Positions 54,884 through 64,000 of a stretch of 64,000 bases of DNA are shown here, piece after piece (within the stretch, counting starts at the first letter, position 1; each line of letters starts with the position of its first letter). The position numbers and the translations under genes are program-made. The notes under the pieces were generated by a model, which ran no database searches, was not told the origin of the DNA, and worked only from the letters and a program-made list of their open reading frames with translations. The stretch is taken from assembly GCA_017948555.1 (NCBI GenBank), contig JAFMYY010000012.1, positions 20,507 through 84,506 of the forward strand. The letters run 5' to 3'. Source of the DNA: Cesiribacteraceae bacterium YIM B00369. GTDB taxonomy: Bacteria > Bacteroidota > Bacteroidia > Cytophagales > Cyclobacteriaceae.

Positions 54884-55570
54884 TTAAGCGTATTTAAAAT
54901 AAATATAGAGGGGCATAATAGCGAAAAGCAGCGGTACGATAATAGCAAAGGCAATGCTGATTTTTTCTATTATAGGAGTGTATTTGCGATGGCGTAAGCC
55001 AAGGGTCTGGAAGGAACTTCTGAAGCCGTGTGCAAGGTGCAGGCCAAGGAAAATCATCATTCCCACGTACAGAAGGGTATACCAGAGACTGGTGAATGAA
55101 TAAATTACCACTGAATAGAGGTCGCGTAAAGTTCCTCTTGATTCATAAGTAACAAATGGAATGTCGCCAAACTTCATTTTGTACCAGAAATTGCCCATGT
55201 GAATAACCAGAAATACTGCAATAAGGGTTCCCAGAATTCCCATATTCCGTGATGTCCAGGGGCTGTTTTCCGACGGACGGGCCTCCTTGTAGCCAACAGG
55301 TCTGGCTTTTCTGTTCCTGCTGGATAAGAAAATGGTGACAAAGATGTGTACAAGAATTAATGTGTAAGTGAGCCAGCGCACAATCTGTACCAGCTGGTTG
55401 GTTGTCATAAACTCTGTGTACTCATTAAATGCTCTTCCGCCATCGTCCTTGAAGAGCAAAAAGTTACCCGATACGTGCCCTATAAGGAAGATGATCAGGA
55501 ATAAGCCTGATGCAGCTACCAGCAACTTTCTGCCTATAGTGCTTGAAAACGTTTGTGTGATCCAACTCAT
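54884..55570 (-). CDS. sdhC: Succinate dehydrogenase cytochrome b subunit (SdhC, b558 type)
   Basis: A 228-residue single-chain membrane anchor with five hydrophobic segments, of the Bacillus/Bacteroidota b558 type that binds two hemes and reduces menaquinone. Conserved histidines include those in FLIGHVSGNF, FLVIHMGNFWYKMKF and GLHLAHGFRSSFQTLG. It is the first gene of the operon, 24 bp before sdhA. The TAnnTTTG promoter upstream is described separately. Confidence 0.95.
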   Translation of the reverse strand: MSWITQTFSSTIGRKLLVAASGLFLIIFLIGHVSGNFLLFKDDGGRAFNEYTEFMTTNQLVQIVRWLTYTLILVHIFVTIFLSSRNRKARPVGYKEARPSENSPWTSRNMGILGTLIAVFLVIHMGNFWYKMKFGDIPFVTYESRGTLRDLYSVVIYSFTSLWYTLLYVGMMIFLGLHLAHGFRSSFQTLGLRHRKYTPIIEKISIAFAIIVPLLFAIMPLYIYFKYA

Positions 55571-56275
55571 TCTTTTAGAAATAATTTTTGTTTACCTGTT
55601 TTTTAGCTGGCCAAAGTTACATACGCAAGTGGTAGCAAACAATCTTCCTAAATTAATTTTGAAGGATTCTAAAGTAATTATTTCGCGGAAGGCAGGTGAT
55701 TAATGGACTTAAAATAAACTTTTCGGGTAGTTAAATGGTTTGCGCTGGTTTGAAAAATGCCCTGTGTAATTAATAAAATTATTTTTTATGAGGCAGAAGG
55801 TCAGCATTTGAACAGTGAGGGTGGTGGTGACTTTTTTATGCAGTTAAAAGCTTTTTTGATGAAAATTTAATATCAGGAGTTTCTGTTTCAGCTTTTCAAA
55901 TAGCATGAGTTGTGGGGTGAAATATTTGTTTCCTGTAATTCAGGAGGAAAGGGGAATAAAGATTAGCAGATTGCGGAAAAAAAATCATGCTGTTTTTTGC
56001 CTGCGCGGGCTGTTGTGATAGTGGCAGGTGGCAGGCAGGAGTTTTATTAACAGGAGGAGGGGGAAGGAAAAGGGCTGCTGGTTTTATTCTTTTTAACAGG
56101 TAACGGTGTTGCTAAATACGGTTAAATAAATTGAAGTTTCGCTGATAATTTTTATCTTTATTATGAGTTATATATATAATCCCGTGGTTTTCGGGGATAT
56201 ATCTGTAACACAAATCCTTTTAGATGGTTTAAGGTGTAGATATTTTTTTAACAGGCCTTTTAATAAGCAGGGTAA
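55571..56275. other. Divergent region between sdhC and the T9SS protein
   Basis: A 705-bp AT-rich divergent spacer with an sdh promoter near 55612-55643 (listed separately). Between 55700 and 56275 no gene or clear structure is supported, apart from a GGCAGG-rich stretch near 56020-56037. Confidence 0.6.
55612..55643 (-). promoter_or_regulatory. Predicted sdh operon promoter
   Basis: On the minus strand ATTG, 20 bases, then a perfect TAACTTTG, matching the Bacteroidota -33 TTG / -7 TAnnTTTG pattern. The start would lie about 35 bases before the sdhC ATG. This is the best vegetative-type promoter seen in the window. Confidence 0.6.
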
Positions 56276-59137
56276 ATGGCAAACATATACTATAAATTTC
56301 TCAGCCTTTCAGGTTTACTGCTTTTTTTGTGTGTGGTACAATCCTATGCAACACACATTCGTGCAGGTGAGATTACGGCCCGGCGGATAGACCCGCAGCG
56401 CCCTACCTATGAAATTACAGTTACCGGTTATGCAGATACTGACTCGCCGGTTCTTTTTGGAAGCAATGGGGTTCTGGATCTTGGTGATGGTACTGTAGTG
56501 CCTATTAATAATCAGGGCGAAAGCAGATGGATTCGCCGGACCAGGTTAACAGAAGGTACCTGGAAGTATACTTTAACATATACTCATACTTATCCGGGGC
56601 AGAAAACCTATAAAATATCTTTCAGGGAATTATACCGGAATGAAGGGGTGCTGAATATGAATAATTCAGTGAATATGCCTTTTTATATCGAAACTGTAAT
56701 TGTGTTGGATGCATATTACGGAGTTAATAATACGCCTGAATTACTGGTGCCACCGGTTGATAAGGCAGCCGTAGGTAAAGTTTTTATCCATAACCCGGGT
56801 GCTTTTGATGTGGATGGCGACAGCCTTTCGTACAGGCTGGTTTTTTGTAAACAGGATGAAGGAATAGCAGTGGCAAATTACCGTTTTCCCGACAAGACCT
56901 TTCCTGCCGGCGATTTTGCTAACGGAACTTCTATTACAGGCGGGGATCCTTCATTTACCCTGGATCCTGTAACCGGCGATCTTGTGTGGGACTCCCCGGG
57001 CACTAAGGGAGAATATAATGCAGCCTTTTTAATTGAGGAATGGCGTAAGGTAAACGGAGTGTATGCTTTTCTCGGATATGTAACCCGGGATATGCAGATT
57101 ATTGTGGAAGATACTGATAACCAGCCTCCGGTTCTTGATATGCCAAATGATACCTGTATAGTGGCCGGAACGGTTTTAAATGCAATTATAAGGGCAACTG
57201 ACCCTGACGGAGACCCTGTTAAAATTGAATCCTATGGTGGTATTTATTCAGGCAGGGGTGCAAGGTATACTCCTGACGATGCTCAGTATCAGGATAATTT
57301 GCCTGCATCAGTTTCATTTACCTGGGAAACCAGTTGTGCCGATGTTCAGGCGAGACCATACTCGGTTCAGTTTCGCGCTACTGATGCCCGTGGTGGTGAC
57401 ATTTCGCTGACCGACCTGCAGACATGGAATATTACTGTTGTTGCCCCGCCACCTTCCATTAATAATGTGGAGGCAGTTGACAGCAGGAATGTGGATATTG
57501 ATTTTGTGGCAGACAGCTACCTTTGTGGAGACCAGGTTCGCCAGGTACAGGTGTGGCGGAAAATAGACAGCGCCGCTTTTGAGCCCGATGTGTGCGAAAC
57601 CGGTATGCCGGCAGGTACCGGTTATGAACTGGTATCTGTACAGGGGGTAAATGAATTTCCTTTCAGGGATAATAACGGGGGCAGAGGATTAAACCCGGGC
57701 GCCACATACTGTTACAGAATTGTGGCCACTTTCCCGCAGCCCCGTGGAGGTGAAAGTATAGTTTCGGAAGAAGTGTGTGTAACCCTCCCTGCAGCTGTGC
57801 CGGTAATTACAAATGTAAGTGTGGAGGAAACAGATGATGAGAACGGGCAGATTTTTGTGCGCTGGGCCTCGCCATTAGATATAGATGCCGCTGAGTTTCC
57901 TGAGCCTTACACTTATGATGTTTACCGGAGCGAAGGTTTTTCTGGTGGTCCGTACGTAGCTGTGAGGACGGGTGTTTCTGATACGGTTATTACAGATACC
58001 GGCCTGGATACCCGTAATGGAATATATAATTATTATGTAATGCTGAGGTCTGCAGGTAATGAAGTGGATAGTTCAGCAACTGCATCTGTAGTGCGGCTCG
58101 AGCCACAGTCTCTGGTTGGCAGTATTGAACTAAGCTGGCAGGCAGAGGTGCCATGGAGTAACCAGGTAAGCACTTCGCCCTGGCATTATATTTACAGAAA
58201 TAAAGTACCGGGCCGGAATCAGGATGAGTTTGTTTTAATTGACAGTATTCATGTAGTAAATAACGGTTCATTGGAATACCTGGATGATGGCAGGGCAACC
58301 GGAGGGGAGGCTTTGCTGGATACAGAAGAGTACTGCTATTTTGTTACTACTTTTGGTAGTTATGGAAACCCCCGGGTTCTTTCCCCTCTTCTGAACAACT
58401 CTCAGATTATTTGTGCGCAGCCTAATGATACTATTCCCCCGTGCGGACCTGTTACTTTTGAGCTGACGGATTTGATAAGTTGTGAGGATTTTCTGAAAAC
58501 AACAGACTGTTCTGTCTGGGAGTTTGAAAACACTCTCGGCTGGACTGTTAATACAGACCAAAGCTGCCGGGACGACATAGCCTACTGGGAAGTGTTTTAT
58601 TCGCCCACAGGAGAGGAGGGAACTTTTGAAGTAGCAGGCACGACCCGTACCAACAGTTTTGTGCACAGGAACCTCCGTTCTCTGGCAGGGTTCTATTTTA
58701 TTGTGGCCGTAGACAGGTCGGGAAACAGGAGCGAGCCAAGTAACCTTGTGCAGAACGATAACTGCCCGAATTACTGGCTTCCAAATGTGTTTACTCCTAA
58801 TAATGACAACAGAAACGACCAATTTGAGGCGCCATTAAGTTCCCCAAACCCCGAGCGTTGCCCTCGTTTTGTTGAATCAGTTAAATTAACAGTATATAAC
58901 CGCTGGGGTAAAGAAGTTTACTCCTATAATTCTGCCGATCGCAGTCAGGAACGTTCAATTTATATTAACTGGGACGGGCGCGACAGTAATGGGAATTTAC
59001 TTAGCCCGGGTACATATTTTTATCATGCTGAGGTAACCTATGTAATGCTGGATCCGAATAAGAGGAAAGAAGAGCTCAAAGGATGGGTTCAGATTATTAC
59101 AGGAGACAGAATTATACAAAGTGAAGCAGGTAGTTGA
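56276..59137 (+). CDS. Large secreted protein with T9SS type B sorting domain
   Basis: A 953-residue secreted protein. The signal peptide ends near residue 26 (QSYATHIRAGEI; THIRAGEI is frequent in related gliding-associated proteins). Middle regions contain cadherin/fibronectin-type beta domains (for example DVDGDSLSYRLVF and ATDPDGDPVK). The C-terminal 120 residues are a gliding-motility-associated sorting domain with LPNVFTPNNDNRND, VYNRWGKEVY, WDGRDSNG and SPGTYFYHAEV, which marks export by the type IX secretion system and surface attachment. Adhesin function is inferred. Confidence 0.93.
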   Translation: MANIYYKFLSLSGLLLFLCVVQSYATHIRAGEITARRIDPQRPTYEITVTGYADTDSPVLFGSNGVLDLGDGTVVPINNQGESRWIRRTRLTEGTWKYTLTYTHTYPGQKTYKISFRELYRNEGVLNMNNSVNMPFYIETVIVLDAYYGVNNTPELLVPPVDKAAVGKVFIHNPGAFDVDGDSLSYRLVFCKQDEGIAVANYRFPDKTFPAGDFANGTSITGGDPSFTLDPVTGDLVWDSPGTKGEYNAAFLIEEWRKVNGVYAFLGYVTRDMQIIVEDTDNQPPVLDMPNDTCIVAGTVLNAIIRATDPDGDPVKIESYGGIYSGRGARYTPDDAQYQDNLPASVSFTWETSCADVQARPYSVQFRATDARGGDISLTDLQTWNITVVAPPPSINNVEAVDSRNVDIDFVADSYLCGDQVRQVQVWRKIDSAAFEPDVCETGMPAGTGYELVSVQGVNEFPFRDNNGGRGLNPGATYCYRIVATFPQPRGGESIVSEEVCVTLPAAVPVITNVSVEETDDENGQIFVRWASPLDIDAAEFPEPYTYDVYRSEGFSGGPYVAVRTGVSDTVITDTGLDTRNGIYNYYVMLRSAGNEVDSSATASVVRLEPQSLVGSIELSWQAEVPWSNQVSTSPWHYIYRNKVPGRNQDEFVLIDSIHVVNNGSLEYLDDGRATGGEALLDTEEYCYFVTTFGSYGNPRVLSPLLNNSQIICAQPNDTIPPCGPVTFELTDLISCEDFLKTTDCSVWEFENTLGWTVNTDQSCRDDIAYWEVFYSPTGEEGTFEVAGTTRTNSFVHRNLRSLAGFYFIVAVDRSGNRSEPSNLVQNDNCPNYWLPNVFTPNNDNRNDQFEAPLSSPNPERCPRFVESVKLTVYNRWGKEVYSYNSADRSQERSIYINWDGRDSNGNLLSPGTYFYHAEVTYVMLDPNKRKEELKGWVQIITGDRIIQSEAGS

Positions 59138-59570
59138 TAAAAAAGTGACGGCGCTCGAAAAAGCTCAGGGGAGAGATATTATTTTATTTGACGGGGTATG
59201 TAACCTTTGCAGTGGTGCAGTGGATTTTATACTGGACCGCGACCCAAAGGGGTATTATGCCTTTGCTTCTTTGCAGTCCGGTGCAGGACAGGAGGTGCTT
59301 TCTCATTTTGGACTTTCTACCGAAAACTTCGACAGTGTGGTATTGGTAAAGGATGGGAAAGTTTATAAGAAGAGCAGGGCTGCACTGGAAATTACATCAA
59401 AACTGAAAGGCGCCTGGCCCCTTCTCGGGGCTTTTAAAATTGTTCCGGGTTTTGTAAGGGATGCTGCGTATGATTTTATCGGGAAAAACCGTTACCGTTT
59501 CTTTGGTAAAAAGGAAGCCTGCCGTTTTCCTACCCCCGATATCCGCAGTCGTTTCCTCGAAGGTTTGTGA
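59121..59570 (+). CDS. DCC family thiol-disulfide oxidoreductase
   Basis: A 149-residue protein of the DCC (DUF393) family. The signature FDGVCNLCSGAVDFIL near residue 18 carries the Cys-x2-Cys pair. The start is uncertain: GTG at 59121 overlaps the previous gene by 17 bp, and a GTG at 59145 would give 141 residues; both are GTG. A role in disulfide metabolism or electron transfer is inferred from the family. It is co-directional with the T9SS protein. Confidence 0.88.
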   Translation: MKQVVDKKVTALEKAQGRDIILFDGVCNLCSGAVDFILDRDPKGYYAFASLQSGAGQEVLSHFGLSTENFDSVVLVKDGKVYKKSRAALEITSKLKGAWPLLGAFKIVPGFVRDAAYDFIGKNRYRFFGKKEACRFPTPDIRSRFLEGL

Positions 59571-59618
59571 TTTTTGATAAAACCTGTTTATTTCGGGGCG
59601 TAAATTAAAACCATTTTT

Positions 59619-60497
59619 ATGAAAGCATATATTTTCCCCGGCCAGGGATCGCAGTTTCCGGGTATGGGCAAAGACCTGTATGAGAAGTCAGCTGTAGCAA
59701 AGGAGCTTTTTGAAAAAGCTAATGAAGTGTTAGGGTTTGATATTGCAGACACCATGTTCAATGGTACAGCAGAGGACCTGAAGCAAACAAAGGTAACTCA
59801 ACCCGCTATTTTTATTCATTCAGTTATTATGGCTAAAATGGCAGGGATTGAGCCGGATATGGTTGCCGGTCATTCACTTGGGGAATTTTCTGCTCTGGTG
59901 GCCAACGGAACCCTTAGTTTTGAAGACGGATTAAAGCTTGTTTACAAGAGAGCACTGGCTATGCAGGATGCCTGCGAAACTAATCCATCGGCAATGGCTG
60001 CAGTTTTAGGCCTGGAAGATGAAGCTGTGGAAGCTGCCTGCTCCGGTGTTGAAGGAGAAATAGTGGTAGCTGCTAATTATAACTGTCCGGGGCAGTTAGT
60101 AATTTCAGGGTCAAATGAAGGTGTTGCCAGGGCCGGAGAAGTTTTGAAAGAAATGGGGGCAAAACGGGTGCTGCCATTACCAGTGGGGGGAGCCTTCCAC
60201 TCACCGCTGATGGAGCCGGCACGGGAGGAGCTTGAAAAGGCAATCAGGGAAACAGAGTTTGCCACTCCGGCCTGCCCTGTTTACCAGAATGTAAATGCAA
60301 GTCCTGCTTCGGATGTGGATACTATAAAGAAAAACCTGATTGCCCAGTTAACTGCACCTGTGCGCTGGACGCAAAGTGTGGAGCGCATGCTGGCAGACGG
60401 AGCTGCTGAATTTATAGAATGCGGGCCTGGAAAGGTTTTGCAGGGGCTGGTAAAGAAAATAGATAAGAATGCAGGGGTAGGCAGCGTGGAAATTTAA
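59619..60497 (+). CDS. fabD: Malonyl-CoA:ACP transacylase FabD
   Basis: A cytoplasmic enzyme that loads malonyl groups onto acyl carrier protein for fatty acid synthesis. The 292 residues carry PGQGSQFPGMGKDL at the start, the nucleophile in GHSLGEFSALVANG near residue 88, KRALAMQ, and the catalytic His in AFHSPLM near residue 190. It lies 48 bp after the DCC gene and is followed by a terminator. Confidence 0.96.
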   Translation: MKAYIFPGQGSQFPGMGKDLYEKSAVAKELFEKANEVLGFDIADTMFNGTAEDLKQTKVTQPAIFIHSVIMAKMAGIEPDMVAGHSLGEFSALVANGTLSFEDGLKLVYKRALAMQDACETNPSAMAAVLGLEDEAVEAACSGVEGEIVVAANYNCPGQLVISGSNEGVARAGEVLKEMGAKRVLPLPVGGAFHSPLMEPAREELEKAIRETEFATPACPVYQNVNASPASDVDTIKKNLIAQLTAPVRWTQSVERMLADGAAEFIECGPGKVLQGLVKKIDKNAGVGSVEI

Positions 60498-60828
60498 TCC
60501 GCTGCCTGCTGTTACTTTGCTATATATATTTATAAAAGCCGGAAGAGCTTCTTTTCCGGCTTTAATTTTTTGCAGGAGCTTTATGGCTTAGTTAAAACAG
60601 GAGGAGGCTGCCGGATCAGAACCGGGCAGGACCTTAAAAACTGCAGGCCTAAGTGTAGTTGTTGCTTTATTCATGTACCGCCCCTTACAGGTAAAAAGAA
60701 AAAAAGAGAGGTGCCGCGGTTCTGTTTTAACCTTCAGGCAGGAACAAAGTCTGATAAATACTGTTGCTTTTAAAGTGTGGTTCCATAAACTCACTTTACA
60801 TATCGAAATACAAAATCATATAATTTTT
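60498..60828. other. Intergenic region between fabD and the lipocalin gene
   Basis: A 331-bp spacer with the fabD terminator. The remainder shows no convincing gene. A frame upstream of the lipocalin start is open to 60673 but its sequence is not conserved-looking. Confidence 0.55.
60535..60570 (+). terminator. Intrinsic terminator after fabD
   Basis: AAAGCCGGAA pairs with TTCCGGCTTT, followed by AATTTTTT. It ends the fabD transcript. Confidence 0.85.
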
Positions 60829-61365
60829 ATGTCTAAAGCAAAATACCTGATTGGGGGCTTAGGTCTGGTTGGAGGAGGCCTTGCCCTTGTAAATGCTCTT
60901 AAACAGAATAACAGACCGTTAAAAACAGTGGAAAGGGTTGATCTTAAGCGTTATGCCGGGAAGTGGTATGAAATTGCTGCGATTCCACATCGTTTTGAAA
61001 AAGATTGTGCCTGCTCTGTGGCAAACTATACTTATAATCCTGAAGGTTACCTGGAGGTGGAAAATACCTGCCTCAAAGATGGAAGAGAAAAAGTTGCTAA
61101 AGCAAAAGCCTGGCCGGCAGAGGGCAGTAACGGCAGTAAGCTTAATGTTGAATTTTTCTGGCCGTTAAAGGGGAAATACTGGATTATAGATCTGGATGAA
61201 GATTATCAGTACGCGCTGGTGGGCCACCCTAACAGGGATTATTTGTGGATTCTTTCCAGGTATCAGGATATGGATGAAGATATTTATGTGGACCTGCTTC
61301 AGGTGGCACGGAGAGAAGGCTTTGATATAAGCCGGCTAAAGCGGACAGAGCAGTTTTGCTCATAA
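60829..61365 (+). CDS. Lipocalin family protein (Blc-like)
   Basis: A 178-residue lipocalin starting at the ATG at 60829 (MSKAKYLIGGLGLVGGG), chosen because a glycine-rich hydrophobic anchor directly follows; an in-frame upstream start at 60673 is less likely. The lipocalin signature is YAGKWYEIAAIPHRFEKDC near residue 44. It resembles bacterial Blc but has a hydrophobic N-terminal segment instead of a clear lipobox. It probably stores or moves lipids at the membrane. Confidence 0.9.
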   Translation: MSKAKYLIGGLGLVGGGLALVNALKQNNRPLKTVERVDLKRYAGKWYEIAAIPHRFEKDCACSVANYTYNPEGYLEVENTCLKDGREKVAKAKAWPAEGSNGSKLNVEFFWPLKGKYWIIDLDEDYQYALVGHPNRDYLWILSRYQDMDEDIYVDLLQVARREGFDISRLKRTEQFCS

Positions 61366-61747
61366 GCAATAAATATTGTTGCCTCCTGAAATTTTTTACG
61401 GGAGATAAAAAGTTATTACCCTCAATAGTTCTGCTATTGGGGGTATTTTGTTTTAAGAGCAGGAAAACAGCTAGGAAAAAAATTATAGGAGCCGGGTATG
61501 GGGCAGGCTGTCCTTTTGCTTTACCTTATCTTTGTTCTTCCTTATTTAAGGGTAATTCCGGAAAAATTTTTCTGCTGATGTAAAATAATGTTGTGAGAGA
61601 GGCACTATTTATCTGTAGTGATGTTTGAACATAGATATAATATTCCATCTTTGCTTTTTTTTCAGGGGATGGTTATTCAGGGAAATCTGAAGACAGCCAT
61701 TTAACGTGGCCATTACTATTAGTAATATTTTTTATTAAGGTTGCCGT
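61366..61747. other. Intergenic region between lipocalin and efflux genes
   Basis: A 382-bp AT-rich spacer. A perfect TATCTTTG (-7 type TAnnTTTG) lies at 61527-61534 but no -33 TTG is at the right distance, and the leader to the efflux gene would be about 200 bases. A 75-codon plus-strand frame (61356-61583) has no recognised family. Confidence 0.5.
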
Positions 61748-62980
61748 ATGGCCTTTATCAAATATATCATGAATCAGAAACAACGAAATACAATCATACT
61801 CACTTTAGGTTCATTAGCCGCAATAGGTCCTTTTTCTATTGATATGTACCTGCCGGGCTTTCCTGCCATTGCAAAAGATTTAAATACAGATATTGCGCAT
61901 GTGGGCCTGTCGCTTACCAGTTATTTTATTGGTATATCTGTGGGGCAAATAGCTTATGGTCCTCTCATTGATCGCTTTGGCCGCAAAAAGCCATTGTTGA
62001 TTGGTTTACTTATTTATATTATTGCAGCAGCAGGCTGTGCCCTTGCTCCTGATGTGTATTGGTTAATTGCCATTAGGTTTTTGCTCGCCCTGGGAGGTTG
62101 TGTGGGGATGGTAGCAAGCCGGGCAGTAGTGCGGGATCTTTTTCCTCCGGGCGAAACGGCTAAAGTATTTTCCACCCTTATCCTGATAATGGGCGTAGCT
62201 CCCATTATTGCCCCCACTATTGGAGGTTATGTAGCTGCTGCTTTTGGCTGGCGCTATATCTTTTTTTTCCTGGTTATCTTTTCAGTTTCTATGTTTCTGG
62301 TGGTAAAAAGGTTTTTGCCGGAAAGCAGGGAGCCGGATTCCTCTGTGTCGTTAAAACCCCTGAATGTGGCCAGGGAATATTTCCAGGTGGTAAAGGAGCC
62401 TGAATTTGTTGCTTATGCACTGGCCGGGAGTATTTCTTTTGCCGGAATGTTTGCCTATATATCAGGTTCTCCTTTTGTTTTTATGGAGCATTTTGGCCTG
62501 TCGGAAACGCAGTACGGATGGGCCTTCGGGCTGAATGCATTAGGCTTTATCTCCGGAAGCCAGATAAACCGGCTTGTGCTGAGGAAAAAAAGCTCAGCAC
62601 AGGTTTCGCTCAGGGCCGCTTTTTTCCAGTTTCTTGCCGGTATAGCCCTGGCTGCAGGGAGTGCTGCAGGCTTATTAAATGCCGCAGGAACCCTCTTCCT
62701 TATTTTTGCCTATATGTTTTTCCTGGGCTTTCTTGCGCCTAATACAACTGCTCTCTCGCTACAGCCTTTTACACGTTTTGTGGGAAGTGCTTCGGCATTG
62801 CTAGGCAGTATGCAAATGGTGGCAGGGGCTGTTGCTTCAGGGACGGTCAGCTATTTTCATAACGAAACGGTTTTGCCTATGGCTCTGACCATGACTGTCT
62901 GCTCAACCGCAGGTTTTTGCATTCTTGCTTTGTACCGGTTAAAGTCCGGGCGAACTCCCATGGCATCACCTGCCGGTTAA
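61748..62980 (+). CDS. Bcr/CflA-type MFS drug efflux transporter
   Basis: A 12-helix major facilitator superfamily exporter of 410 residues. The pattern GPFSIDMYLPGFPAIAKDLN near the N-terminus and YGPLIDRFGRKKPLLIG after helix 2 are specific to the Bcr/CflA drug-resistance group. ALGGCVGMVASRAVVRDLF is the helix-4/5 motif. The start at 61748 or MNQKQ at 61769 are both possible. The substrate drug is unknown. It is transcribed alone. Confidence 0.93.
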   Translation: MAFIKYIMNQKQRNTIILTLGSLAAIGPFSIDMYLPGFPAIAKDLNTDIAHVGLSLTSYFIGISVGQIAYGPLIDRFGRKKPLLIGLLIYIIAAAGCALAPDVYWLIAIRFLLALGGCVGMVASRAVVRDLFPPGETAKVFSTLILIMGVAPIIAPTIGGYVAAAFGWRYIFFFLVIFSVSMFLVVKRFLPESREPDSSVSLKPLNVAREYFQVVKEPEFVAYALAGSISFAGMFAYISGSPFVFMEHFGLSETQYGWAFGLNALGFISGSQINRLVLRKKSSAQVSLRAAFFQFLAGIALAAGSAAGLLNAAGTLFLIFAYMFFLGFLAPNTTALSLQPFTRFVGSASALLGSMQMVAGAVASGTVSYFHNETVLPMALTMTVCSTAGFCILALYRLKSGRTPMASPAG

Positions 62981-63306
62981 AAAGTAGTTACTTTTAATAG
63001 AGTTTTTGTAAACAAGCATTTCCTTTCCGGCTTAAGGCAGCGGGGTAATTGTATGCTTTGCTTACCTATAGAAACTTTCGTTTTTTATAGCATTCCTGTT
63101 GTGGATGTTGGAGTTTGTCCGGCCAAGGTAAGTAATATTTTGTTTATTGTATTTTTATTATATCCGGTCCGTTCATTTTTAGTTAAGCCCTTGTTCTGGC
63201 AGCATGGAAAAAATATTAAAATAGTTTTGTGCTTTTTGTAACTTATTGAAATATAGTCGTATAAGTAGGTAAGTTTAATTATTTAAAACTTATAAAATAT
63301 TACGAC
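62981..63306. other. Intergenic region before the EF-hand gene
   Basis: A 326-bp AT-rich spacer with no supported gene, terminator or promoter. A 62-codon plus-strand frame (63053-63241) is open but not conserved-looking. Confidence 0.5.
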
Positions 63307-64000
63307 ATGAAAATTGATAAGAATATGAATAAGAAAGGAACTGATCGTAAGGTTAAATTTGTGGGTGGTGTATTGACCGCAGGTTTATTAATGTTCGGTT
63401 CTGCCTCTTTTGCGCAGGAAAGAGACAATGTTACGAATTCGGAAATAAACGAATCTAACCAGATTGATTCTAACACGGACCAGCAGGGAATTGATACCGG
63501 CATCCAGGAAGATCGTTCTTATGAAACCTGGGATACAGATATGGATGGTACCATAAATGAAGATGAATTTAATGAAGGTACCAGGAACTGGAGAGAGCAA
63601 AGAAATCAGCAAGGCCTTGATGGCCAGCAGGACGGAACTCTTAACAATCAGGGAGGTGCTACTGACGGTGCGTTGGATACAGATACTGATACCGGTACTT
63701 TTAATGACTGGGATACCGACGGAGATGGTACTTTAAACCGTGATGAATATGATGAAGGAATAAATAACTTTGGAACTGGTACAGGAACCGGGACTGATAT
63801 AAATAACCAGGGTACTGGAACTGACATCAACAATCAGGGAACTGGTACCGGAACCGGTACTGATATAAATAATCAGGGAACAGGTACAGGAACCGGGACT
63901 GATATAAATAACCAGGGTACTGGAACTGACATTAACAATCAGGGAACAGGTACAGGAACCGGAACTGATATCAATAATCCGGGAACTGGTACAGGTACTG
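63307..64000 (+). CDS. Secreted EF-hand protein with GTGT-DINNQ repeats (partial)
   Basis: A protein that runs off the right edge of the window; 231 codons are visible. It begins with a basic N-terminus and a signal peptide (cleavage near residue 37, SASFAQ). Two EF-hand calcium-binding loops are visible, [13 protein letters not shown] and [13 protein letters not shown]. From about residue 158 a Gly/Thr/Asn/Asp repeat ([13 protein letters not shown] with a shorter GTGTDINNQ unit) occupies the rest. DNA-level repeats make copy number variable. Surface or calcium-related roles are inference. Confidence 0.85.
   Translation, partial: MKIDKNMNKKGTDRKVKFVGGVLTAGLLMFGSASFAQERDNVTNSEINESNQIDSNTDQQGIDTGIQEDRSYETWDTDMDGTINEDEFNEGTRNWREQRNQQGLDGQQDGTLNNQGGATDGALDTDTDTGTFNDWDTDGDGTLNRDEYDEGINNFGTGTGTGTDINNQGTGTDINNQGTGTGTGTDINNQGTGTGTGTDINNQGTGTDINNQGTGTGTGTDINNPGTGTGT
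63777..64000. repeat. In-frame tandem repeat array of the EF-hand gene
   Basis: Units encoding [13 protein letters not shown] alternate with shorter GTGTDINNQ units, giving a mixed period of 39 and 27 bp. The copies differ at synonymous positions, so slippage or recombination could alter length. The array continues beyond the window. Confidence 0.8.

Noticed and set aside
60673..60828. 52-codon N-terminal extension of the lipocalin
   Set aside because: The extension lacks conservation features, and the hydrophobic anchor directly follows the ATG at 60829.
61356..61583. 75-codon plus-strand frame after the lipocalin gene
   Set aside because: No recognised motif, mixed hydrophobic and Cys/Lys content without a clear topology, and no promoter or terminator around it.
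1..64000. CRISPR arrays, insertion sequences, prophage, tRNA or rRNA genes
   Set aside because: Both strands were read for direct repeats with unique spacers, transposase/integrase motifs and tRNA-like structures; none were found.

Overview
The window is a chromosomal segment of a Bacteroidota bacterium, most likely a gliding member of the order Cytophagales. Supporting signs are the gliding ABC transporter genes gldA-gldF-gldG, a large secreted protein with a type IX secretion (T9SS type B) C-terminal sorting domain, a DUF4494 protein, a fused isobutyryl-CoA mutase (IcmF), sparse Shine-Dalgarno sequences, and a few promoters resembling the Bacteroidota TTTG / TAnnTTTG pattern. No tRNA, rRNA, insertion sequence, prophage or CRISPR array was seen. 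Genus-level placement is not claimed.

Layout: (1) 1-8952 is the distal division and cell wall (dcw) cluster in canonical order: end of mraY, murD, ftsW, murG, murC, ftsQ, ftsA, ftsZ. (2) 8949-13155 holds metabolic and signalling genes: a flavin reductase, purine nucleoside phosphorylase, a DinB-like protein, an SDR and a GAF histidine kinase. (3) 13679-19535 holds gldA-gldF-gldG, a DUF4340 gene and dnaN. (4) 19611-33039 is a mixed region with two paralogous secreted proteins of unknown function, a DUF1328 membrane peptide, a collagen-like lipoprotein, an AhpD-like protein, two histidine kinases, an AI-2E-family membrane protein and a fasciclin lipoprotein. (5) 33098-41256 (minus strand) holds an epimerase/SDR pair, a double-Cache sensor without an output domain, and IcmF. 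(6) 41560-49520 holds two patatin-like lipases, a THUMP RNA methyltransferase, a DUF4494 protein, a beta-barrel protein and a racemase/acetyltransferase pair. (7) 49836-52165 holds an orphan sigma-54-type response regulator followed by almost 1 kb without protein genes. (8) 52166-55570 is the sdhCAB complex II operon. (9) 56276-64000 holds the T9SS cargo protein, a DCC thiol oxidoreductase, fabD, a lipocalin, a drug-efflux transporter and a truncated EF-hand repeat protein.

The most interesting candidate for something undescribed is in region 7. Two tandem, mutually homologous units (about 51319-51463 and 51678-51829) each have a -24/-12 (sigma-54-like) promoter, a U-rich body and an intrinsic terminator. 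They look like duplicated small RNA genes directly downstream of a sigma-54 activator gene, so a regulator-sRNA circuit is a reasonable hypothesis. Other points worth checking are an apparent ATT start codon in murG, 7-bp-period tandem repeats at several intergenic sites (one supplying the start codon of an RNA methyltransferase), and a long inverted repeat at 35222-35277.
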